Shown here piece after piece: positions 34,499-43,745 of a DNA stretch of 43,745 nucleotides; position 1 is the stretch's first letter; each line of letters begins with the position of its first letter. Source of the stretch: Aquificota bacterium (GTDB lineage Bacteria > Thermosulfidibacterota > Thermosulfidibacteria > Thermosulfidibacterales > B14-G1); contig WFSL01000022.1 of NCBI GenBank assembly GCA_015486015.1, forward strand, positions 1 through 43,745, given 5' to 3'. A model generated the notes under the pieces. That model saw only the letters and a list, made by a program, of their open reading frames with translations. It was not told where the DNA came from and made no database searches. A program made the translations under genes and the position numbers.

Positions 34499-34736
34499 AG
34501 CGCCTGCAGCCTCATTCTACAAGGCCTGTCCCGAAGATCTACTCCCCCTGTACGACCCAACTCTCCCATTGAATGGAGAGGGGAGGAGTGCTATAAAAAA
34601 TTTATAGCCCGGGAAGAAGGCTTTGGAAAACCTTTGGAAAACTCGATTAGAATATATTTCTTTCCCCGGGAGCCGCAGATTTTTAAAGGCGTTACTGGAG
34701 GCGTGGGAAAAAGTTCCCCTGTGGATAGTAGATCCG
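34499..34736. other. Divergent glmU/dnaA gap: candidate replication-origin and dnaA regulatory region
   Basis: 238 bases without a gene. From left: a CTCTC/GAGAG hairpin-like repeat (34561-34580), the AT-rich inverted repeat CTATAAA-AAA-TTTATAG (34591-34607), an 11-base tandem repeat (34621-34642), AT-rich TAGAATATATTTC (34648-34660), the inverted repeat GGGAA-AAAG-TTCCC (34705-34718), and TGTGGATAG (34720-34728), one base from a consensus DnaA box. dnaA-dnaN-gyrB follow on the plus strand while the genes to the left run the other way. Only one near-consensus box is seen, so the main origin could also be outside this gap. Confidence 0.45.
34621..34642. repeat. Exact 11-base tandem repeat upstream of dnaA
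   Basis: CTTTGGAAAAC occurs twice without a gap (34621-34631 and 34632-34642). An 11-base period places both copies on the same face of the helix. Related TTGGAAAAC and GTGGAAAAG words recur near the 3' end of dnaA, but those are in coding sequence. It may bind DnaA or a dnaA regulator. Confidence 0.6.
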
Positions 34737-36068
34737 ATGAGCGAGAGAGAGGGAGATAGGATCTTGGAGGATCTGTGGCAACAGCTACTGGCCCGACTGG
34801 AGGAAGATGTACCAAAGGAGTGCATTGAGACCTGGATCCAGCCCATAAAGGTCTCCTCCCCACAACCAGGGGAGCTGGTCCTCCGAGTCCCCAACAGGTT
34901 CTTTCAAGGGTGGATCGCTGAGAACTACGAAGGGATCATAAAAAAAAGGGCATGCGAGCTCTGGCAGCGGGACATCCATCTAACATACGTCGTGGAGAAA
35001 GAGGAAGACGAGGTCCACACCCCCAAGAAGACTATTCCCCCTCAGGAGGCCACCTTTAACCCAAGATATACATTCGAGTCCTTCGTAGTAGGTGCTGGCA
35101 ATCAGTTCGCCCACGCTGCCTGTATGGCGGTCGCTGATGAGCCAGGTGAGGCTTATAACCCCCTCTTCATTTATGGGGGGGTTGGACTGGGAAAGACCCA
35201 CCTCCTCCATGCCATCGGGCATCACATCCTGGGTAGGGACCAGGACACAAAGATGATCTACATCTCTGCTGAGCAGTTCATGAACGAACTCATAGACAGT
35301 ATCCGCTTCGACAGGATGGGCCTCTTCAGGAAGAGATTCAGGAGCACCGAGGTCCTGCTGGTGGACGATATCCAGTTTATCGCGGGGAAAGACCGCACCC
35401 AAGAGGAATTCTTCCACACCTTCAATGAGCTTTATGAGGCGGGCAGCCAGATAGTAATCTCCTGCGACCGCTTTCCAGGAGAGATGGAGAGATTGGAGGA
35501 ACGCCTCAAGTCCAGATTCCACTGGGGGCTCATAGTGGACATCCAGCCACCGGACCTGGAAACGCGGATAGCAATACTCCGCAAGAAGGCAGAAATGAGT
35601 GGGATATCTATTCCTCAGGATGTAGCCTTTTTCATAGCAAGGCGGGTGAGATCCAATGTGAGGGAACTGGAGGGGTGCTTAGTTCGCCTGAGTGCCCTCT
35701 CTTCCATAACAGGGACACCCATAACCTTAGAGATGGCCAAGAGGACCCTGGGAGACATACTCCCCTCTTCTACAGGAGAGGTGACAGTGGAGAGAATACA
35801 GAAGGTGGTGTGTGACCACTTTGGGATACGACTCATGGATCTAAAGTCCAAGAAGAGGAGCAGGGGTATCGTTCTTCCTCGCCAGGTGGCAATGTACCTT
35901 TCCAGGAAGCTCACCCACCTCTCCCTCCCAGAGTTGGGAGAGGCGTTTGGGGGAAAAGACCACACATCGGTGCTCCACTCTGTCAGGAAGGTGGAAAAGC
36001 TGTTGGAAAACGATGAACAGATGAGAGAGCTCGTGGAAAAGCTGGAAGAACTGTTAGAGGTTCCATGA
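34737..36068 (+). CDS. dnaA: Chromosomal replication initiator protein DnaA
   Basis: AAA+ ATPase that binds DnaA boxes and opens the origin. 443 residues from ATG 34737. Domain I is ILEDLWQQLLARLEEDVP (about 9-26) with WIQPIKV. A short linker follows, then the AAA+ core with Walker A GGVGLGKTHLLHA (147-159), Walker B LLVDDIQFIAGKDRTQEEFF and sensor 2. Domain IV has the DnaA signature GGKDHTSVLHSV. The frame extends 38 residues upstream to 34623, through the tandem repeat, with no DnaA-like sequence, so the later ATG is preferred despite a weak ribosome-binding site. Confidence 0.96.
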   Translation: MSEREGDRILEDLWQQLLARLEEDVPKECIETWIQPIKVSSPQPGELVLRVPNRFFQGWIAENYEGIIKKRACELWQRDIHLTYVVEKEEDEVHTPKKTIPPQEATFNPRYTFESFVVGAGNQFAHAACMAVADEPGEAYNPLFIYGGVGLGKTHLLHAIGHHILGRDQDTKMIYISAEQFMNELIDSIRFDRMGLFRKRFRSTEVLLVDDIQFIAGKDRTQEEFFHTFNELYEAGSQIVISCDRFPGEMERLEERLKSRFHWGLIVDIQPPDLETRIAILRKKAEMSGISIPQDVAFFIARRVRSNVRELEGCLVRLSALSSITGTPITLEMAKRTLGDILPSSTGEVTVERIQKVVCDHFGIRLMDLKSKKRSRGIVLPRQVAMYLSRKLTHLSLPELGEAFGGKDHTSVLHSVRKVEKLLENDEQMRELVEKLEELLEVP

Positions 36069-36212
36069 TCCTTACCACTGCCCCCAGGATCTCACGGTTG
36101 TTCCCCACCCATTTCCCCAAGAAAAACGATTGAAAAAGCTAAGGCTATATGGGATTTACAGGACAATCAAAACCCCCTACTATTACTAAAAAGGGCACTA
36201 TGGAGGATAAAG
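36069..36212 (+). other. dnaA-dnaN intergenic region
   Basis: 144 bases with no gene. The right half is A/T-rich and has TTGAAA at 36130-36135 but no good -10 at normal spacing. GGAGG lies 6 bases before the dnaN ATG. No consensus DnaA box or terminator hairpin was found. Intergenic gaps here often carry origin elements, but nothing decisive is seen. Confidence 0.3.
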
Positions 36213-39759
<3,547 letters not shown>

Positions 39760-39768
39760 GGGGTACGC

Positions 39769-41199
39769 ATGGAGTTGCATTGGCTCACGGTGAAGGAAGC
39801 AGGGGAGCTGCTGAGTAGGGGAGAGCTGGGATGGAGGGAGCTGTTCCTCGGGCTGAGGGAACGTATAGACAGGGTGGATCCCCGTGTTAGGGCGTATATC
39901 AGCCTTGCTGGTGATGATGCTATCAGTCCGCCTGGGGGGAAGGGGTCCCTTTCAGGTATTCCCTTGGCCGTAAAGGATAACATCTGTACTAAAGGGCTGG
40001 AGACCACGTGTGCCTCTAAAATCCTTAAGGGGTTTAGGCCCCCGTACGATGCTACGGTGATAGAGAGGCTCAAGACTGCAGGATGCGTGCTGCTTGGAAA
40101 GACCAATCTGGATGAATTCGCCATGGGTTCAAGCACGGAGAACTCAGGTCTCTTTACCACCCATAATCCCTGGGATTTGGGCCGTGTGCCAGGAGGGTCC
40201 AGTGGTGGGTCAGCGGCGGCTGTGGCTGCTGGAGAATGCCTTGCTGCCTTAGGCTCAGACACGGGGGGGTCCATCCGCCAGCCGGCAGCCTTCTGTGGAG
40301 TGGTTGGGCTTAAACCCACTTATGGGCGGGTCTCTCGGTATGGTCTGGTGGCCTTTGCCTCCTCCCTTGACCAGATTGGACCTATTTGTAGAACGGTTGA
40401 GGATGCCGCCCTTATCATGGAAGTGATTTCTGGGTATGACCCCAAAGACTCCACTTCTGCGCCTTATCCACCCCTCAATGCTCATGAGCTCCTCTCTAAG
40501 GAGGTGAAGGGCATGGTGGTGGGTCTTCCACGGGAGTACTATGGGGAAGGATTGGATCCCCAGGTGAGGGAGGCCGTGATGGAGGGGGTGAGGGTGTTGG
40601 AGGGCCTGGGGTGTCGAGTAGAAGAGGTCTCCCTTCCCCACACGCCATACGCCGTGGCCACGTACTATCTGGTAGCCACGGCGGAGGCCAGCTCTAACTT
40701 GGCTCGGTACGACGGCGTGAGATACGGTTTACGGGCGGTGGGTTACGAAGACCTCTACGAGATGTATGTGAAGACTCGCTCTCAGGGCTTTGGGGAGGAG
40801 GTGAAGAGGCGGATCATGCTGGGGACCTATGCCCTCTCTGCTGGGTATTACGATGCCTACTATCTCAAGGCCCAGCGGGTGAGGACGCTGATAAGGGGGG
40901 ACTTTGAGAGGGTCTTTGAGACCTGTGAGGCTCTTGTCACGCCCACCTCCCCTACCCCTGCCTTCAGGATAGGGGAGCGGGTGCAAGATCCTCTCACCAT
41001 GTACCTTTCGGACATATACACCATCTCCGCCAACCTTGCAGGGATCCCAGCGATTTCTATCCCCTGTGGTTTCACGCAAGAGGGCCTGCCTGTAGGCCTT
41101 CAGATCATGGGGAGGGCATTTGATGAGGCTACTATCCTCTCCTTGGGCCATGCCTATCAAGGGGTAACGGATTGGCACAAAAAGACGCCCCCCTTGTGA
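39769..41199 (+). CDS. gatA: Aspartyl/glutamyl-tRNA(Asn/Gln) amidotransferase subunit A
   Basis: Amidase subunit of GatCAB, which turns Glu-tRNA(Gln) or Asp-tRNA(Asn) into the amide forms. 476 residues. The Ser-cisSer-Lys triad is visible: Lys in AVKDNICT (about 69), the [14 protein letters not shown] loop (about 143-156) and the nucleophile region [27 protein letters not shown] follows. Its presence indicates an indirect route for at least one amide tRNA. gatC and gatB are not adjacent. It starts 9 bases after gyrB, in the same direction, and is followed by priA. Confidence 0.96.
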   Translation: MELHWLTVKEAGELLSRGELGWRELFLGLRERIDRVDPRVRAYISLAGDDAISPPGGKGSLSGIPLAVKDNICTKGLETTCASKILKGFRPPYDATVIERLKTAGCVLLGKTNLDEFAMGSSTENSGLFTTHNPWDLGRVPGGSSGGSAAAVAAGECLAALGSDTGGSIRQPAAFCGVVGLKPTYGRVSRYGLVAFASSLDQIGPICRTVEDAALIMEVISGYDPKDSTSAPYPPLNAHELLSKEVKGMVVGLPREYYGEGLDPQVREAVMEGVRVLEGLGCRVEEVSLPHTPYAVATYYLVATAEASSNLARYDGVRYGLRAVGYEDLYEMYVKTRSQGFGEEVKRRIMLGTYALSAGYYDAYYLKAQRVRTLIRGDFERVFETCEALVTPTSPTPAFRIGERVQDPLTMYLSDIYTISANLAGIPAISIPCGFTQEGLPVGLQIMGRAFDEATILSLGHAYQGVTDWHKKTPPL

Positions 41200-41233
41200 G
41201 GGCCCTTGGGTCCAAGGGATAAGGCGGCCTCGG

Positions 41234-43393
41234 TTGGTCGCTGTGATGTCTACGCATACTCGGCTCTGCCAAGTGGTCCCACTTCTCCCCGTCTCACGGG
41301 CCTATACCTACAGGATACCCTCGGGACTCTCTCCCCGGATTGATGAGGGGTCCCGGGTGGTGGTGCCCGTGGGCAGTAGAGAGGTGGTGGGTGTGGTGGT
41401 GGGTTGGGATGGGGAGGAGCAGGTGAGGATAAAGGAGGTGCAAGGGGTATTGGATCCGGAGCCTGCTCTCTTGCCAGGGGTCCTTGATCTTACTCGAAGG
41501 GCCTCGCAGTACTACTTGGAGCCTTGGGGGCTGTATCTCCGTTGTTCTTTACCACCTGGCCTCAGGAAGGGTAGGGGTCCTGTTGTCCCGATGACGAGGT
41601 GGGTAGTCTATGCAGGGCCATCGCCCCAGTTACCTACAAGGCGGCAGAGGGAGCTTCTCAACCGGCTGGAGAGTGTGAGGGAGGTCCCATTGAGGACGGT
41701 GATTGCGGAGTGGGGCTATGGTAAAGGGGTGGTAGATCGTTTGGTGGCGGCGGGGTGGATTACAGTGGAGGAGCGGGAGTCCCACGGCCCCCTTCCTTTT
41801 CCGCTCTCCCCTCCGCAACCTCCCCTTAGGCTCACCCCTGAGCAGGAGGAGGCCTTCAGGAGGGTAGAGAATGCGCTGGGCGATTTTACCCCCTTCCTTC
41901 TCTATGGGGTGACGGGTAGCGGTAAGACCGAGTTGTACCTCCAATGGGGTCAGAGGTGCATGGAGGAGGGGATGGGATTTCTCCTGCTCATCCCGGAGAT
42001 CGCCCTTACCCCCCAGTACATCAGTAGGTTCACCGCCCGGTTTGGAGAGCGAGTTGGGGTGCTTCACAGTGCCCTTTCTCCCAAGGACCGGCTCCGAGAG
42101 TGGCTGCGGATCAGAGGGGGCGAAGCCAGGGTGGTGTTGGGGACACGGTCGGCCCTTTTTGCGCCAGTAGACGGCCTTGGCCTTATCGTGGTGGATGAGG
42201 AGCACGACCCATCCTTCAAGCAGGAAGAGACCCCTGTGTACAATGCCAGGGACATGGCTCTGGTGCGCGGGCAGATAGAGGGGTGTCCCGTGGTGCTGGC
42301 CTCTGCCACGCCTTCCCTGGAAAGCTTTTATAATGCCCAGAAAAACAAGTATGCCATGTTGACGCTGAGCAAGCGTGTAGGTACCCCCATGGCCCGGGTA
42401 AGGGTGGTGGACATGGGCCAGGAGGAGGGCATCTTTTCTAAGGCCTTCCTCCACGGATTGAGGGGGGCGTTGAAAGATGGGGGTCAGGCTTTGGTGTTGC
42501 TTAACAGGAGAGGCTATGCGGCCTTCCTCCTTTGCCCTAAGTGTGGGGAGACGGTGAGATGTCCAAACTGCGACATCACCCTCACCCTGCACCGTGAGCC
42601 CCTGCTACTGAGGTGCCACTACTGCGGCTATTCCAAGCCCCCCCTGGATCGCTGCAAGCACTGTGGCAGCGAGATGAGGGCGGTGGGCTTGGGGATCCAG
42701 AGGGTAGAGGAGGAGCTCGCAAGGAGCTTCCCTGAGGCAAGGATAGACAGAATGGATAGGGATGCCCTGAGGTCCAGGCAGGCCCATTGGGAGGTGCTCA
42801 GAAAGGTTGAAGAGGGATACACAGATATACTGTTGGGCACCCAAATGATAGCCAAGGGCCACCACTATCCTCGGATCTCGTTTGTGGGTGTGGTACTGGC
42901 GGATGTCGCCCTCCACCTTCCGGATTTTAGGGCAGCTGAGCGCACATTCCAAATCCTTACCCAGGTAGTGGGGAGGGCAGGAAGGGGGGGGAGAGGCATG
43001 GCTGTGATCCAGACCTTTATGCCTACCCATCCCTCTGTTGTCTGGGCCGCCCGGCAGGATTATCTCTCCTTCGCCGCTGAGGAGCTGGAGCGCAGGAGAG
43101 CCCTGGGATATCCTCCTTTCTCCCATATGGCGAGGATCTTGGTCACAGGGACTAATGAGGATAGGGTAGAGGATGGGGCCAACAAGGTGGCAGGGTTGCT
43201 GAGGAGAGGGGCTGAGGGGATGGTGGTGTTAGGGCCCGCTCCTGCCCCTCTTTACAGAGTGAGGAACCAGTACCGGCGCCACATTATCCTCAAGGGCAAG
43301 CGGAAGGCTCTTCTATTGAACCTTGCCCGCCTTCCCAGGAGGGTGGGGGGCGTACATGTCAAGGTGGACATGGATCCTTATAGCATGCTTTAG
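41234..43393 (+). CDS. priA: Primosomal protein N' (replication restart helicase PriA)
   Basis: 3'-5' helicase that recognises stalled forks and loads DnaB. 719 residues. The N-terminal DNA-binding domain begins VVPLLPVSRAYTYRIPSGL. Helicase motifs: YGVTGSGKTELYLQ (Walker A, about 227), VVDEEHDPSFKQEE (DEEH, about 320), LASATPSLESF and QVVGRAGRGGRG. The zinc region carries eight Cys in four CxxC pairs (CPKC, CPNC, CHYC, CKHC; about 432-478). Start is uncertain among TTG 41234, GTG 41243 and ATG 41246, all in frame and all without a strong ribosome-binding site. Confidence 0.95.
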   Translation: MVAVMSTHTRLCQVVPLLPVSRAYTYRIPSGLSPRIDEGSRVVVPVGSREVVGVVVGWDGEEQVRIKEVQGVLDPEPALLPGVLDLTRRASQYYLEPWGLYLRCSLPPGLRKGRGPVVPMTRWVVYAGPSPQLPTRRQRELLNRLESVREVPLRTVIAEWGYGKGVVDRLVAAGWITVEERESHGPLPFPLSPPQPPLRLTPEQEEAFRRVENALGDFTPFLLYGVTGSGKTELYLQWGQRCMEEGMGFLLLIPEIALTPQYISRFTARFGERVGVLHSALSPKDRLREWLRIRGGEARVVLGTRSALFAPVDGLGLIVVDEEHDPSFKQEETPVYNARDMALVRGQIEGCPVVLASATPSLESFYNAQKNKYAMLTLSKRVGTPMARVRVVDMGQEEGIFSKAFLHGLRGALKDGGQALVLLNRRGYAAFLLCPKCGETVRCPNCDITLTLHREPLLLRCHYCGYSKPPLDRCKHCGSEMRAVGLGIQRVEEELARSFPEARIDRMDRDALRSRQAHWEVLRKVEEGYTDILLGTQMIAKGHHYPRISFVGVVLADVALHLPDFRAAERTFQILTQVVGRAGRGGRGMAVIQTFMPTHPSVVWAARQDYLSFAAEELERRRALGYPPFSHMARILVTGTNEDRVEDGANKVAGLLRRGAEGMVVLGPAPAPLYRVRNQYRRHIILKGKRKALLLNLARLPRRVGGVHVKVDMDPYSML

Positions 43394-43407
43394 CCTGTTT
43401 TTGATCT

Positions 43408-43745
43408 CTAAGGGGGTGTAGCAAAGGGCCCAATGGTGGGGTTGAGCCTTCTCTTTCCACGAAGGATGGTGATTTGGAGGGTATCCCCCGGTGTTTTTCC
43501 CAGGAGGAGAACCCGGAGGTCAGCAATCCCCTTTATGGGGTGGCCATCGGCTGCCACTATGACATCCCCCTCCTTGAGTCCCCCTCTCTGGGCAGGGGAA
43601 TGGGGGAGGACCGATACGATTAGCAGCCCCTTTCGCTTCTCCCTCACCAACACCCCTATCTTGGCTGAGAATGGGGGCCTCTTCCGAGGAGGTATCAGCA
43701 GGTAGTCACCCATGTCAGGGGCCAGCTCCTGGTCACTGCCAAGGA
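43408..43745 (-). CDS. PDZ-domain protein, 5' part cut by the right edge
   Basis: The last 112 residues of a protein that continues past the window; the frame is open to the edge. The visible part is a PDZ domain (about IGVLVREKRKGLLIVSVLP, then SPAQRGGLKEGDVIVAADGH, then LRVLLLGKTPGDTLQITILR). It is preceded by LAPDMGDYLLIPPRKR. The PDZ follows a segment that resembles the end of ChaN-type haem-binding lipoproteins, some of which carry a C-terminal PDZ, but a DegP-like or other PDZ protein is possible. An ATG at 43713 is probably internal. Convergent with priA, 14 bases apart. Confidence 0.7.
   Translation of the reverse strand, partial: LGSDQELAPDMGDYLLIPPRKRPPFSAKIGVLVREKRKGLLIVSVLPHSPAQRGGLKEGDVIVAADGHPIKGIADLRVLLLGKTPGDTLQITILRGKRRLNPTIGPFATPP

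Noticed and set aside
34623-34736. 38-residue N-terminal extension of DnaA
   Set aside because: The extra residues do not resemble DnaA and cover the tandem repeat and palindromes; domain I begins normally from the ATG at 34737.
36130-36159. Promoter for dnaN
   Set aside because: TTGAAA is present but no -10 element lies at 16-18 bases; too weak to list.

Overview
This window looks like a chromosomal core region of a Gram-negative bacterium with a compact genome. It encodes LPS export (LptD, LptF, LptG), the lipoprotein carrier LolA, a GyrB with the large Gram-negative-type insert, and bacterial-type tRNA, SRP RNA and RNase P RNA. Gene order (YbbR-glmM-pdxJ; aminotransferase-hom-ApgM; Nif3-zinc ribbon-RNase HI-rnpB) resembles Desulfobacterota/deltaproteobacteria. 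Heavy AGG arginine codon use, purine-rich coding strands and GC-rich RNA stems suggest a thermophilic or thermotolerant anaerobe. The taxon is inferred, not proven. No transposon, prophage, CRISPR array or antiphage island is visible.

Layout. 1-3.1 kb (- strand): selB (cut by the left edge) and selA, the selenocysteine machinery. 3.2-4.05 kb (+): tRNA-Ser(GGA), SRP RNA and a class II aldolase-like gene. 4.0-9.6 kb (-): one operon rplI-dnaB-lolA-RDD-lptF-lptG behind a near-consensus promoter; its LptF carries an N-terminal domain resembling the non-catalytic M17 leucyl-aminopeptidase N-domain. 9.7-16.2 kb (+): ybbR-glmM-pdxJ-pgpA-lptD-degT, tightly coupled by 4-base overlaps. 16.1-18.9 kb (-): an M48 lipoprotein protease, a GlcF-like Fe-S protein and a HIT protein. 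19.0-24.5 kb (+): rqcH/NFACT, then an aminotransferase, homoserine dehydrogenase and an ApgM-type enzyme that may be the homoserine kinase. 24.6-29.0 kb (+): tRNA-Met(CAT), nif3, a zinc-ribbon coiled coil, RNase HI overlapping rnpB, prepilin peptidase, recO and dut. 29.0-34.5 kb (-): FmdB-type zinc ribbon, ClC channel with CBS domains, glmS and glmU. 34.5-43.4 kb (+): dnaA-dnaN-gyrB-gatA-priA, then on the - strand the end of a PDZ protein cut by the right edge.

How the genes work together. GlmS, GlmM and GlmU, all in this window, make UDP-GlcNAc for peptidoglycan and LPS. LptD/F/G and LolA finish the outer membrane. DnaA, DnaN, GyrB, DnaB and PriA cover initiation, clamp, supercoiling, helicase and restart. 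Polarity flips between glmU and dnaA, which together with small repeats and a near-consensus DnaA box makes 34.5-34.7 kb a candidate origin region.

Most unusual points: the M17_N-like/LptF fusion; two genes whose natural start position carries a non-standard codon (GTA for pdxJ in a GTAA overlap, ATA for the prepilin peptidase); the RNase HI coding end running into rnpB; and a YbbR gene at the head of its operon without an adjacent diadenylate cyclase.
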